Below are positions 27,283-36,153 of a DNA stretch of 64,000 nucleotides, one piece after another. The notes under the pieces are model-generated. The model worked only from the letters and a program-made list of their open reading frames with translations, searched no databases and had not been told where the DNA came from. Each line of letters begins with the position of its first letter. Within the stretch, counting starts at the first letter, position 1. This DNA comes from Nocardioides donggukensis (GTDB taxonomy: Bacteria > Actinomycetota > Actinomycetes > Propionibacteriales > Nocardioidaceae), in assembly GCF_014842875.1 (NCBI RefSeq), contig NZ_JACYXZ010000001.1:1054001-1118000 (forward strand), given 5' to 3'. The position numbers and the translations under genes are program-made.

Positions 27283-27633
27283 ATGACCAACGTCATCCAC
27301 GAGCTGTCCGCCGCCACCCTGCGCGACGACGTCCCGGACTTCCGCGCCGGCGACACCATCAAGGTCCACGTCAAGGTGGTCGAGGGCAACCGGGCCCGCG
27401 TCCAGGTGTTCCAGGGCGTCGTGATCCGGGTCCAGGGCTCCGGCGTCGGCCGGACCTTCACCGTCCGCAAGGTCTCCTTCGGCGTCGGCGTCGAGCGCAC
27501 CTTCCCGCTGCACTCCCCGATCTTCGAGAAGGTCGAGGTCGTCACCCGCGGCGACGTGCGCCGGGCGAAGCTCTACTACCTGCGCAACCTGCGCGGCAAG
27601 GCCGCCAAGATCAAGGAGCGCCGCGAGTCCTGA
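27283..27633 (+). CDS. rplS: 50S ribosomal protein L19
   Basis: A 116-residue L19 ([52 protein letters not shown]). ATG 27283 is chosen over an upstream in-frame start because GAGGAG (27271-27276) is six bases before it. It is last in the rimM-trmD-rplS order but separated from trmD by 276 bases carrying its own promoter. Confidence 0.97.
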   Translation: MTNVIHELSAATLRDDVPDFRAGDTIKVHVKVVEGNRARVQVFQGVVIRVQGSGVGRTFTVRKVSFGVGVERTFPLHSPIFEKVEVVTRGDVRRAKLYYLRNLRGKAAKIKERRES

Positions 27634-27670
27634 GTCGGCGGGTGCGCCCCCGTGATGTGGGGCGCGCCGT

Positions 27671-27676
27671 TAGGCT
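27671..27676 (+). promoter_or_regulatory. -10 element TAGGCT, leaderless lepB transcript
   Basis: TAGGCT six bases before GTG 27683. Confidence 0.5.
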
Positions 27677-27682
27677 CTGCGC

Positions 27683-28492
27683 GTGAGCCCAGACCACGAC
27701 GACCCGCCGTCACGCGGCGAGCGTCCCGCGCACGGTGAGGAGTCGAGGTCCCCGGTGAGCACTGTCTCGGAGCCCGCGTCGGGCAAGGGGAAGCGCAAGC
27801 AGCTCCCGATCTGGCAGGAGTCGATCCTGCTGCTCGGGATCGCCCTCGTGCTGGCGGTCGTGATCAAGGCGTTCCTCGTGCAGGCGTTCTACATCCCGTC
27901 GCAGTCGATGGAGCCGGGCCTGGTGCAGAACGACCGGATCCTGGTGCAGAAGGTCTCCTACTGGGGGGACGACGGTCCCGACCGCGGCGACGTGATCGTG
28001 TTCGAGGACCCGGGCGGCTGGCTCGGCCCGGAGGACACCCAGGGCCCCACGACGCTGGTCTCCAAGGCCCTGGCCAAGGTGGGTCTCTACCCCACCGGCG
28101 GCCACCTGGTGAAGCGGGTCATCGGCGTCGGTGGCGACGAGGTGGTCTGCTGCGACAAGCAGGGCCGGCTGTCGGTCAACGGCGTCACGCTCGACGAGTC
28201 CGACTACGTCAAGTCCGGGGCGTCGTGCGCGGCGCCCATGATCGACTGCTCGCTCGACGCCGGCCCGCTCCCGGAGGGGTACCTCCTGGTGATGGGCGAC
28301 AACCGCGCCAACAGCGCCGACTCCACGGCCCGCATGTGTGCCGATCCGGAGGCCGAGCAGTGTCCGCCCACCCGTGGGCTGGTGAAGGTCGACGACGTCG
28401 TGGGCAAGGTCTTCGCCCTGGTCTGGCCGCGGGACCGGTGGGACCACGTGACCCGCCCCGACGTCTTCGAGGACGTCCCCGACAGCCCGTGA
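27683..28492 (+). CDS. lepB: Signal peptidase I
   Basis: Signal peptidase I removes signal peptides from exported proteins. The 269-residue protein has a polar N-terminus, one membrane helix (residues about 47-67), catalytic Ser75 in IPSQSMEPG, catalytic Lys144 in HLVKRVIGVGGDEV, and the family box GDNRANSADST. Cys pairs near residues 151-190 may form a disulfide on the outer face. GTG 27683 fits the adjacent -10 element. It overlaps rnhB by four bases. Confidence 0.96.
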   Translation: MSPDHDDPPSRGERPAHGEESRSPVSTVSEPASGKGKRKQLPIWQESILLLGIALVLAVVIKAFLVQAFYIPSQSMEPGLVQNDRILVQKVSYWGDDGPDRGDVIVFEDPGGWLGPEDTQGPTTLVSKALAKVGLYPTGGHLVKRVIGVGGDEVVCCDKQGRLSVNGVTLDESDYVKSGASCAAPMIDCSLDAGPLPEGYLLVMGDNRANSADSTARMCADPEAEQCPPTRGLVKVDDVVGKVFALVWPRDRWDHVTRPDVFEDVPDSP

Positions 28493-29223
28493 CCGGTCTC
28501 CCTCGCGGCTCCACGGTACGGCGTGACGCCGGCCTCTACGGCTACGAGCGGGCGCTGCGCCGGGCCGGCCTGGCCCCGGTCGCCGGCGTCGACGAGGCCG
28601 GGCGCGGAGCCTGCGCCGGACCCCTCGTGGCGGCGGCGGTGATCCTGCCCGAGGGACGAGCCGGCATCGTCCCCGGGCTGGCCGACTCCAAGCTCCTCAC
28701 CGAGAGGGCGCGGGAGCGGTGCTACACGCAGGTCGTCCGCCGGGCGGTCGCCTGGTCGGTGGTCGTGGTCGAGGCGGAGGAGTGCGACCGTCTCGGGATG
28801 CACGTCGCCAACCTCGAGGCGCTGCGACGCGGGGTGAGCCGGCTCGACGTGCGGCCCGGCTACGTGCTGACCGACGGCTTCGCCGTGGACGGCCTGGACG
28901 TGCCCGGGCTGGCGGTCTGGAAGGGGGACCGGGTCGCCGCCTGCATCGCCGCCGCGTCGGTGCTGGCCAAGGTGACCCGGGACCGGATCATGGTCGGCCT
29001 GGACGCGACCTACCCGGCGTACGGGTTCCGGGTGCACAAGGGCTACGTCACCGACCTGCACACCGAGCGACTCGCGGCGCACGGCCCGTCCCCGGAGCAC
29101 CGGATGAGGTTCGTCAACGTGCGCCGGGCGGCCGGGGCCGAGCCCTCGGCCGGTCCGGTGCCTGCGGGATCGCGGCACCGCCTAGGCTGGTCCCGTCCCG
29201 CGACCCCGGAGGAGGCGTCATGA
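28489..29223 (+). CDS. rnhB: Ribonuclease HII
   Basis: RNase HII cuts RNA in RNA-DNA hybrids and removes misincorporated ribonucleotides. 244 residues from GTG 28489. Catalytic acids: Asp-Glu in AGVDEAGRGACAGPL, and Asp in YVLTDGF; AASVLAKVTRD and HKGYVTDLHTERL are also typical. The C-terminal 30 residues are non-conserved and extend over the start of DUF2469 (4-base overlap). lepB-rnhB-DUF2469-yraN order is standard in actinobacteria. Confidence 0.95.
   Translation: MTGLPRGSTVRRDAGLYGYERALRRAGLAPVAGVDEAGRGACAGPLVAAAVILPEGRAGIVPGLADSKLLTERARERCYTQVVRRAVAWSVVVVEAEECDRLGMHVANLEALRRGVSRLDVRPGYVLTDGFAVDGLDVPGLAVWKGDRVAACIAAASVLAKVTRDRIMVGLDATYPAYGFRVHKGYVTDLHTERLAAHGPSPEHRMRFVNVRRAAGAEPSAGPVPAGSRHRLGWSRPATPEEAS
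29183..29188 (+). promoter_or_regulatory. -10 element TAGGCT inside rnhB for DUF2469
   Basis: TAGGCT 31 bases before ATG 29220, followed by a GGAGGAGG ribosome-binding site. Confidence 0.4.
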
Positions 29224-29528
29224 GTGCCGAGGATCTCGAGAAGTACGAGACCGAGATGGAGCTCAACCTCTACCGGGAGTACCGCGACGTCGTCGCGATC
29301 TTCAAGTACGTCGTCGAGACCGATCGCCGCTTCTACCTGTGCAACCAGGTCGACGTGAAGGCCCGGACCGAGGGCGGCGACGTCTTCTTCGAGGTCTCGA
29401 TGACCGACGCCTGGGTGTGGGACATGTACCGCCCGGCCCGCTTCGCCAAGAACGTCAAGGTGCTCACCTTCAAGGACGTGAACGTCGAGGAGCTGGCCGC
29501 GGCCGACATCGACCTGCCCAAGTCCTGA
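29220..29528 (+). CDS. DUF2469 family protein
   Basis: A 102-residue protein, MSAEDLEKYETEMELNLYRE, highly conserved in actinobacteria directly after rnhB (Rv2901c-like). Acidic and aromatic-rich (DAWVWDMYRPARFAKNVKV). No enzymatic motif, signal peptide or membrane segment. Function unknown to me. Start ATG 29220 has GGAGGAGG upstream and overlaps the rnhB stop. Confidence 0.92.
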   Translation: MSAEDLEKYETEMELNLYREYRDVVAIFKYVVETDRRFYLCNQVDVKARTEGGDVFFEVSMTDAWVWDMYRPARFAKNVKVLTFKDVNVEELAAADIDLPKS

Positions 29529-29544
29529 CGGTTCCCTGACCGTC
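29527..29544 (+). terminator. Hairpin directly after DUF2469
   Basis: GACGGT (29527-29532) pairs with ACCGTC (29539-29544) around a 6-base loop, overlapping the stop codon. Short stem, no T tract. Confidence 0.35.
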
Positions 29545-29689
29545 CGAGGCCCACCCGGGCCGGGTCCCGTCCACAGGCGGCGGACCCGCAGCCGTCCTCC
29601 ACAGGGCCGGTCGGCCGGCACGGCACGGGGGCGGAGCGCTGCGCGAGGCTGGTCGCAGGAGGTCAGCCGATGACACGACGACGCAGCCG

Positions 29690-30067
29690 ATGACGCGCGT
29701 ACCGGCCCCGACGGGCGACCGGGCGGCGCTGGGTGCCTACGGCGAGGTGCTCGCCGCCCAGCACCTGCGGGCGCTCGGGATGGTGCTGCTCGACCACAAC
29801 TGGCGCTGCCCGGCCGGCGAGCTGGACCTGGTCCTGCGGGACGGGAGCGCGGTGGTCTTCTGCGAGGTGAAGACCCGTCGGTCCTCGGCGTACGGCTCCC
29901 CGCTGGAGGCGGTGACCGCACACAAGGCGGCCCGGCTCCGACGGCTCGCGGCCCGGTGGCTGGAGGCGCACGACGTCCGCCCGCGCGAGGTGCGGATCGA
30001 CCTGGTGGGCATCGTCTGCCCGCGCTCGGGGCCGCCCGTGCTGGACCACGTCGCGGGGGTCTGCTGA
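29690..30067 (+). CDS. yraN: YraN/UPF0102 family putative endonuclease
   Basis: A 125-residue protein of the restriction-endonuclease-like fold. Motifs: GAYGEVLAAQHLRALG, then GELDLVLRDG and VFCEVKTRRSSAYG, i.e. the D-x(n)-E-x-K arrangement. Biological role not established; the gene usually precedes comM and dprA. Its stop overlaps the next start (TGATG). The upstream gap (29545-29689) shows no convincing feature. Confidence 0.92.
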   Translation: MTRVPAPTGDRAALGAYGEVLAAQHLRALGMVLLDHNWRCPAGELDLVLRDGSAVVFCEVKTRRSSAYGSPLEAVTAHKAARLRRLAARWLEAHDVRPREVRIDLVGIVCPRSGPPVLDHVAGVC

Positions 30068-31662
30068 TGCCGGTCGCGACCACCCGCACGATCACGTTGC
30101 AGGGTGCGGTCGGGCACCTGGTCGACGTCGAGGTCGACGTCTCGCAAGGGGTCGTGGCCACGAGCCTGGTCGGGCGCCCGGACGCCGCCATCAACGAGAG
30201 CCGGGACCGGTGCCGGACCGCCGTCACCAACAGCTCGCTCGAGTGGCCGGCCACCCGCCGGGTGACGATCCTGCTCTCGCCCGCCGACCTGCCCAAGCGC
30301 GGGCCGCACTTCGACCTCGCCATCGCCACCGGCGTCCTGGCCGCGTCCGGTCAGGTGCCCCGCCCGGCGCTGGCGGGCACGGTCCTGATCGGCGAGCTGA
30401 CCCTCGAGGGCCGGCTGCGGACCGTGCCGGGGGTGCTGCCGATGGCGATGGCGGCCGCAGCCCGGGGGATCACCCGGGTGCTGGTGCCCGAGCCCCAGCT
30501 CCCGGAGGCCGCGCTGGTGCCGGGCCTGACCGTCCTGGGCCTGCGCTCCCTCTCGCAGGTGGTCGCCGTGCTGCGCGGGGAGGAGGTCCCCGAGGCGCCG
30601 CCGGTCGCCAGCGCGCCGTCCACCGGCCTGCTGAGCTGGCGCGGGCAGGACCGGCTCTGCGACCTCGACCTCTCCGACCTGCTCGGCATGCTCGACCCGC
30701 GGTACGCCGCCGAGGTGGCGGTGGCCGGCGGGCACCACCTGCTCCTGAGCGGGCCGAAGGGCGCCGGCAAGACCTCGCTGGCGGAGCGGCTGCCCGGCCT
30801 GCTCCCGGACCTCAGCACCGAGGAGGCGCTGGAGCTCACCGCGATCCACTCGCTGGCGGGGACCCTGGACGGTGACGCCGGGCTGCTGGTCCGGCCGCCG
30901 TTCTTCGCCCCCCACCACACCTCGACCCGGGCCAGCCTGCTCGGGGGCGGCACCGGCCGGGTCCGACCCGGGGAGCTCAGCCGGGCGCACACCGGGGTGC
31001 TCCTGCTCGACGAGTTCCCCCTGTTCGCCTCCGACATCCTCGAGGCGCTGCGACAGCCGCTGGAGTCGGGGGAGGTGACGATCGCCCGGGGGGAGGAGAC
31101 CGCGACCTACCCGGCCCGGGCGATGATCGTGCTCGCCTGCAACCCCTGCCCCTGCGGGGACTACACCCCCGACCCGATCGGCAACCAGTGCGTGTGCCCC
31201 GAGGTCCGGCGCCGCGACTACCGACGCCGGCTGACCGGGCCGGTGGTCGACCGGATCGACATCACCCGGCACGTCCGGCCGGTGCCGGTCCACGAGGCCG
31301 GCGATCCGTTGGCGCGCCCCGAGCCCACCGCGGTGGTCCGGCGGCGGGTCGAGGCGGCCCGGGACCGGCAGCGCACCCGGTTCGCCGGTCGACCCTGGCG
31401 CCTCAACGCCCACGTGCCGGCCGCCGCGCTCCGCGAGGAGTGGCCACTGACGCCGGCCGCGGCCGCGGACCTGGACCGGCAGATGGCCTCCGGCAGGCTC
31501 ACCCGGCGGGGGCTGACCCGGGTGCACCGGCTGGCCTGGACGGTGGCCGACCTGGCCGGCATCGACCGGCCGGGCCAGGCCGAGACCGACGTGGCCCTCC
31601 GACTCCGCTCGGGCGACCCCCTGCTCCTGTCGACGCTCCGGCCGGCCGGGTCCCATGGGTGA
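30067..31662 (+). CDS. YifB/ComM Mg-chelatase-like AAA+ ATPase
   Basis: ComM-type helicases promote branch migration during natural transformation; outside competent species the role is unclear. The 531-residue protein has a Lon-protease-like N-terminal domain (GRPDAAINESRDR, SPADLPKRGPHFDL), then an AAA+ domain with Walker A SGPKGAGKTS, Walker B GVLLLDEFPLF and ACNPCPCG. The C-terminal Mg-chelatase domain ends near residue 525. ATG 30067 overlaps yraN; its end overlaps dprA by eight bases. Confidence 0.93.
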   Translation: MPVATTRTITLQGAVGHLVDVEVDVSQGVVATSLVGRPDAAINESRDRCRTAVTNSSLEWPATRRVTILLSPADLPKRGPHFDLAIATGVLAASGQVPRPALAGTVLIGELTLEGRLRTVPGVLPMAMAAAARGITRVLVPEPQLPEAALVPGLTVLGLRSLSQVVAVLRGEEVPEAPPVASAPSTGLLSWRGQDRLCDLDLSDLLGMLDPRYAAEVAVAGGHHLLLSGPKGAGKTSLAERLPGLLPDLSTEEALELTAIHSLAGTLDGDAGLLVRPPFFAPHHTSTRASLLGGGTGRVRPGELSRAHTGVLLLDEFPLFASDILEALRQPLESGEVTIARGEETATYPARAMIVLACNPCPCGDYTPDPIGNQCVCPEVRRRDYRRRLTGPVVDRIDITRHVRPVPVHEAGDPLARPEPTAVVRRRVEAARDRQRTRFAGRPWRLNAHVPAAALREEWPLTPAAAADLDRQMASGRLTRRGLTRVHRLAWTVADLAGIDRPGQAETDVALRLRSGDPLLLSTLRPAGSHG

Positions 31663-32833
31663 CCGCTCGGCGGAGCGGCTGGCCCGCCTCGCCCTGGGCC
31701 GTCTCGCGGAACCGGGCGACCCGCGGCTGGCTCGTCTGGTCGCGGAGCTGGGCGCGCAGGCGGTGCACACGCACCTCCTCGGGGAGCGCGACCTGGGCGG
31801 ACTGGCCAGCGACGTGGCGGCCCGGCTGGCGGACCTCGACCCGGGTCGCGACCTGGCCCTGGCCGAGCGGCAGGGCTTCCGGTTCCTGATCCCCGGGGAC
31901 GGGGACTGGCCGGCCCAGCTGGGGGATCTCGACCGGTGCCCGACCGTGCAGGACCGCGGTGGAGCGCCGCTCGGGCTGTGGGTGCGGGGCCCGCTGCCCC
32001 TCAGCTCGCTCGCGGGGTCGGTGGCGGTGGTCGGCTCGAGGTCGGCCACCTCGTACGGCGCCGACGTCGCCGCCGAGATCGGGGCCGGACTCGCCGGCAG
32101 CGGCACCTGCGTGGTGTCGGGGGCGGCCTTCGGCATCGACCAGGCGGCACATCGCGGGGCACTGGCCGGGGGAGGGGACACGGTCGCTGTGCTCGCCTGC
32201 GGTGTGGACCGGGTCTACCCGGCGGCCCATCGCGCCCTGCTCGACCACATCGCCCGGCACGGTCTGGTCGTCTCCGAGCTCGCCCCGGGCTCGGCCCCCA
32301 CGCGCCTGCGGTTCCTGGCCCGCAACCGCCTGATCGCGGCCCTGACCCGGGGCACCGTGGTGGTCGAGGCCGCCGTGCGCAGCGGCGCCCTCAACACCGC
32401 CAACTGGGCCGACCGGCTGCACCGGCCGGTCATGGGGGTGCCCGGCCCGGTGACGAGCGCCTCCTCGCAGGGTGTTCACCAGCTGCTCCGGGGTGGAGCC
32501 GCCGGCCTGGTGACGTCGGCGGCCGAGGTACTCGAGCAGGTGGGCGGCGCAGGCGAGCACCTGCCGGCGACTCCCCGCGGAGGGCGCCGGCCCCGCGACG
32601 GCCTGAGCGGCCGCGAGGCCCAGGTGCTCGACGCCGTGCCGGTCCACCGTGCGGCGCCCGCCGACTCGATCGCCCGCACCGCCGGGATCGGGCTGGTCGA
32701 GGTGCGCCGGTCGTTGGGACGGCTCGAGGAGCGGGGCATGGTGGTCCGCCGGGACGGGCGCTGGGCGCTCCCCGTGGAGCAGCCCTCGGGTGCTCCGGCG
32801 CGGCCACCGGGGACCGAGGCGGAGGGTTCCTAG
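31655..32833 (+). CDS. dprA: DNA-processing protein DprA
   Basis: DprA protects incoming single-stranded DNA and loads RecA. The 392-residue protein has an N-terminal helical part, the Rossmann-like DprA core (VAVVGSRSATSYG, VVSGAAFGIDQAAH, FLARNRLIAALT, VVEAAVRSGALNTA) and a C-terminal winged helix (REAQVLDAVPV to LEERGMVVRRDGRW). It overlaps comM by eight bases. Its TAG stop forms the first half of a -10 box for the next gene. Confidence 0.95.
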   Translation: MGDRSAERLARLALGRLAEPGDPRLARLVAELGAQAVHTHLLGERDLGGLASDVAARLADLDPGRDLALAERQGFRFLIPGDGDWPAQLGDLDRCPTVQDRGGAPLGLWVRGPLPLSSLAGSVAVVGSRSATSYGADVAAEIGAGLAGSGTCVVSGAAFGIDQAAHRGALAGGGDTVAVLACGVDRVYPAAHRALLDHIARHGLVVSELAPGSAPTRLRFLARNRLIAALTRGTVVVEAAVRSGALNTANWADRLHRPVMGVPGPVTSASSQGVHQLLRGGAAGLVTSAAEVLEQVGGAGEHLPATPRGGRRPRDGLSGREAQVLDAVPVHRAAPADSIARTAGIGLVEVRRSLGRLEERGMVVRRDGRWALPVEQPSGAPARPPGTEAEGS

Positions 32834-32836
32834 ACT
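32831..32836 (+). promoter_or_regulatory. -10 element TAGACT overlapping the dprA stop
   Basis: TAGACT six bases before GTG 32843 of xerC; suggests a leaderless xerC transcript. Confidence 0.45.
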
Positions 32837-32842
32837 GCCGGG

Positions 32843-33769
32843 GTGGACGACGACGAGCTCAGCGAGGCGATGGTCGCGGTGCTGGGGGACTACGAGCGGC
32901 ACCTGGTCTCCGAGCGCGACCTGGCCCCGCACACGGTCCGCGCCTACCTCGGGGACGTCAGGACCCTGCTCGTCCACGCCGGGCGGCTCGGCCACGCCGG
33001 CGTCGACACCCTCGACCTGCGCTCGCTGCGGAGCTGGCTGGCGCTGCAGCAGACCACCGGCCGGTCCCGGACGACGCTGGCGAGGCGAGCCACCGCGGCC
33101 CGGGTGTTCACGGCCTGGCTGCTGCGCTCGGGCCGGGCCGAGGTCGACGCCGGCGCGCTGCTCGGCTCCCCCCGGGCCGGCCGACCGCTGCCGGAGGTGC
33201 TGCGCCCGGACGAGGCCCGGGCGCTGGTCGAGTCGGCGGCCGCGGCGGCCGACGACGGCAGCCCGGTCGGCCTGCGTGACGTGGCGATCCTCGAGCTGCT
33301 CTACGCGACCGGGATCCGGGTCGGCGAGCTGTGCGGGCTCGACGTCGACGACCTCGACTTCGAGCGGAACGTGCTCCGGGTGCTCGGCAAGGGACGCAAG
33401 GAGCGGACGGTCCCGTTCGGGCACCCGGCCGCCCGGGCCGTCCGGCGCTGGCTCGAGGACGGCCGACCCTCGCTGAGGGTCGAGGGTGCCGGCGCCGCGC
33501 TGCTCCTCGGGGCGCGGGGCCGGCGCATCGACCAGCGGGCGGTGCGCCGGATCGTGCACGCCCGGGTGGCCGAGGTGCCGGGCGCTCCGGACCTCGGCCC
33601 GCACGGGTTGCGGCACACCGCCGCCACCCACCTGCTGGAGGGCGGCGCGGACCTGAGGACCGTCCAGGAGCTGCTCGGGCACGCCTCGATGTCGACGACC
33701 CAGATCTACACCCACGTCAGCAGTGAGCGACTGCGCACCGCCTACCGTCAGGCGCACCCCCGAGCCTGA
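32843..33769 (+). CDS. xerC: Tyrosine recombinase XerC
   Basis: XerC resolves chromosome dimers at dif. The 308-residue protein has the SAM-like N-terminal core-binding domain and the catalytic domain with Arg159 (TGIRVGEL), His254 and Arg257 (HGLRH), His280 (LLGHASMSTTQ) and nucleophile Tyr289 (QIYTHV), plus the GKGRKERTVP lysine hairpin. The locus between dprA and rpsB is the normal actinobacterial xerC site, so it is a housekeeping rather than a mobile-element integrase. Its end overlaps a convergent gene by 53 bases. Confidence 0.92.
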   Translation: MDDDELSEAMVAVLGDYERHLVSERDLAPHTVRAYLGDVRTLLVHAGRLGHAGVDTLDLRSLRSWLALQQTTGRSRTTLARRATAARVFTAWLLRSGRAEVDAGALLGSPRAGRPLPEVLRPDEARALVESAAAAADDGSPVGLRDVAILELLYATGIRVGELCGLDVDDLDFERNVLRVLGKGRKERTVPFGHPAARAVRRWLEDGRPSLRVEGAGAALLLGARGRRIDQRAVRRIVHARVAEVPGAPDLGPHGLRHTAATHLLEGGADLRTVQELLGHASMSTTQIYTHVSSERLRTAYRQAHPRA

Positions 33770-34442
33770 CCGGGAGGCCGTCGAGCGGCAGCAGCCGCAC
33801 CGGCCGTCGGCCGACCAGGTCCAGGGGGTCCAGGTAGACCTCGCCGCGGAGCCAGCCCCAGTGCAGGCAGGCCGCGGGGAGGCAGTGCGAGCCCAGGATC
33901 TCCAACCGGCCCAGGGGTGCGCCCGCGCCCACCCGCTCGCCCACCCGGACGTCCGCGACCACCGGCTCGTACGTCGTCCGGGTGTCACCGTGGCCGACGA
34001 CGACCACACCCCGACCGGCGATGCGTCCGGCGAAGGTCACCCGCCCGGGCAGCGCGCTGCGCACCACGTCTCCCGGGCGTCCGCCGAGGTCCACGCCTCG
34101 GTGACCTGCGCCCCACGGCACCGACGGCGGGTCGAAGTCGGCCAGCACGGGCGGCGGCGGGCTCAGCGGCCACTCGCCGCGGATCGGCCCCACGTCGTGT
34201 GCCGGCCCCACGTCGCGGGTCGCCGGCACGTCCGCGGGGGACGCCCGGGGCTGCGCCGGGTCATGGCCGGTCGCGGGCAGGGGCGGCTGCGGCACGGGTC
34301 CGCCCGGCTCGGGCCGGGCCACCGCCGGTGCGAGGGCCAGCGGAGCCGGCAGCACGACCGGCGCCAGCACCAGGAGGGCCAGGAGCCCGGGCAGTGCCAG
34401 GAGCGCCGTCGCCAGGACGGTCCGCGGGGGAGGTCGTCGCAT
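33717..34442 (-). CDS. Secreted M23-family peptidoglycan endopeptidase-like protein
   Basis: A 241-residue exported protein. The N-terminus is a signal peptide (RRPPP then [20 protein letters not shown]). A Pro/Ala linker leads to the LytM domain: [12 protein letters not shown] carries the H-x3-D metal pair, and [17 protein letters not shown] is the second motif. In classical M23 enzymes this motif is H-x-H; here the first His is Cys, as I recall for related actinobacterial proteins at this locus. Activity is therefore uncertain. Transcribed towards xerC and divergent from rpsB. Confidence 0.85.
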   Translation of the reverse strand: MRRPPPRTVLATALLALPGLLALLVLAPVVLPAPLALAPAVARPEPGGPVPQPPLPATGHDPAQPRASPADVPATRDVGPAHDVGPIRGEWPLSPPPPVLADFDPPSVPWGAGHRGVDLGGRPGDVVRSALPGRVTFAGRIAGRGVVVVGHGDTRTTYEPVVADVRVGERVGAGAPLGRLEILGSHCLPAACLHWGWLRGEVYLDPLDLVGRRPVRLLPLDGLPVRLGGAPDGRRCAVAHC

Positions 34443-34863
34443 GCGGCCACGCTGCCCGTGGCCGCCGACGGCGGGTCGCGGCGTACCCACGCCCTGTGGA
34501 CGACCCGCTCGTCGCGGCGCCCTGTGGAGGCGAGCCGGGTGGGACCGGATTCGCGGGCGGCGGCGCCGGTGGACTAGGCTGCCCCTGCAGTCCCTCCGGG
34601 GACTGACTTCGCACGTTCGCAGACCACGACGGGTTCCCCGGCACTTCCTGGGCGGGCCCGGCCACCCGTGGGCGACGATCCTCGGTCCCGGCCTGTGCAG
34701 CACGGCAGGACGGGTGGGATCGCGCGCGGCGTCAGGGCCACCGGCACCCGCCGGGGGCAGCCAACTGAAAACACTCATGGCCGGTCGCGCCGGTCCGCCT
34801 CTCCCGCGGGAGCCAAGGCGGGCGACAGCGGTGCCCGGCCAGGCAACCAGGAAGAAGAACCAC
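34443..34863 (+). promoter_or_regulatory. 421-base divergent gap: rpsB promoter and leader
   Basis: This gap separates the M23 gene (leftward) from rpsB (rightward). A TAGGCT -10 box lies at 34575-34580, so the rpsB leader would be about 280 bases. Just after it CAGTCCC (34588-34594) pairs with GGGACTG (34599-34605) around a TCCG tetraloop. A long leader on an S2 operon is compatible with autoregulation, but I see no known S2-binding structure. No conserved small ORF was recognised. Confidence 0.45.
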
Positions 34864-36060
34864 ATGGCAGTCGTGACCATGCGCCAGCTCCTCGAGAGCG
34901 GCGTCCACTTCGGGCACCAGACCCGGCGCTGGAACCCGAAGATGAAGCGCTTCATCATGACCGAGCGCAACGGCATCTACATCATCGACCTGCAGCAGTC
35001 GCTGGCCTACATCGACCGCTCGTACGCCTTCATCAAGGAGACCGTCGCCAAGGGCGGCACCGTGATGTTCGTCGGCACCAAGAAGCAGGCCCAGGAGGCG
35101 ATCGCCGAGCAGGCGATGCGCGTCGGCATGCCCTACGTCAACCAGCGCTGGCTCGGCGGCATGCTCACCAACTTCCAGACCGTGCACCAGCGGATCAACC
35201 GCCTCAAGGAGCTCGACGAGGTCGACTTCGAGGACGTGGCCGGCAGCAGCCGCACCAAGAAGGAGCTGCTGCAGATGCGCCGCGAGCGCGACAAGCTCAA
35301 CAAGTCGCTCGGTGGCATCCGCGAGATGAGCCGCACGCCGTCCGCGGTCTGGATCGTCGACACCAACAAGGAGCACCTGGCCGTCGAGGAGGCCCGCAAG
35401 TTGCGGATCCCGATCGTGGGTATCCTGGACTCCAACTGCGACCCGGACCTGGTCGACTTCCCGATCCCGGGCAACGACGACGCGATCCGCGCCGTCGGCC
35501 TGCTGACGCGGGTCGTCGCCGACGCGGTGGCCGAGGGCCTGATCGCCCGCTCGGGCGGCAAGACCGACGGCGCGCCCACCGGTGCCGACGAGCCGCTGGC
35601 CGAGTGGGAGCGTGAGCTCCTGAGCGGCGAGGCGGAGAAGACGGCCGTCGCGGCGACCGGTGGCGACGCCACCGCCACCGCGCCCGCCGCCGAGGCCACC
35701 GGTGCCGCGTCCGAGGCGCCCGCCGCCACGGCCGTCGCCGAGGCCCCGACCGAGGCTCCCGCCACCGAGGAGCCCGCCGCCGAGGCTCCTGCCGCGGAGG
35801 CCGCACCGGCCGCCGAGGCGACCGCCGCCACCGAGGGCGAGTACGGCGCCGACAGCGCCGCGCCGCTCGAGGACGGCTCGGCCCCCGAGGGCTTCGAGGT
35901 CAAGGGCAACAAGAACTCCATGAAGTTCCACGCCCCCTCCAGCCCGTGGTACTCGCGCACCGCGGCCGAGGTCTGGTTCCGCACCGCCGAGGCCGCCGAG
36001 GCCGCCGGCTTCGTGAACGCCGAGGCCAAGGCCGACGAGAAGGCCGACGAGAAGGCCTGA
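34864..36060 (+). CDS. rpsB: 30S ribosomal protein S2 with extended C-terminus
   Basis: Residues 1 to about 250 are canonical S2 ([52 protein letters not shown]). Total length is 398, well beyond the usual 250-300. A linker of about 90 Ala/Pro/Glu-rich residues leads to a compact module at about 342-390 with [28 protein letters not shown] and AAEAAGF, then a Lys/Glu tail. The module has the look of an independently folding domain. ATG 34864 with AGGAAG at 34849-34854. A terminator-like hairpin separates it from tsf. Confidence 0.96.
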   Translation: MAVVTMRQLLESGVHFGHQTRRWNPKMKRFIMTERNGIYIIDLQQSLAYIDRSYAFIKETVAKGGTVMFVGTKKQAQEAIAEQAMRVGMPYVNQRWLGGMLTNFQTVHQRINRLKELDEVDFEDVAGSSRTKKELLQMRRERDKLNKSLGGIREMSRTPSAVWIVDTNKEHLAVEEARKLRIPIVGILDSNCDPDLVDFPIPGNDDAIRAVGLLTRVVADAVAEGLIARSGGKTDGAPTGADEPLAEWERELLSGEAEKTAVAATGGDATATAPAAEATGAASEAPAATAVAEAPTEAPATEEPAAEAPAAEAAPAAEATAATEGEYGADSAAPLEDGSAPEGFEVKGNKNSMKFHAPSSPWYSRTAAEVWFRTAEAAEAAGFVNAEAKADEKADEKA

Positions 36061-36084
36061 CCGCCCCTCCACACCGGCACCACA

Positions 36085-36116
36085 GGCGGCCCCGCTCCTT
36101 CCGGGGCGGGGCCGCC
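36085..36116 (+). terminator. Hairpin between rpsB and tsf
   Basis: GGCGGCCCCGC (36085-36095) pairs with GCGGGGCCGCC (36106-36116); TCC/GGG extend the stem to 14 pairs around TTCC. TT follows. Likely attenuates read-through into tsf. Confidence 0.75.
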
Positions 36117-36153
36117 TTCACATCCGCACCGCAACACTTCGAGGAAGAGGACC

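Noticed and set aside
29570..29605. Two TCCACAGG copies (29570-29577, 29598-29605) resembling DnaA boxes
   Set aside because: They match only part of the TTATCCACA consensus, and there is no AT-rich region or cluster typical of an origin.
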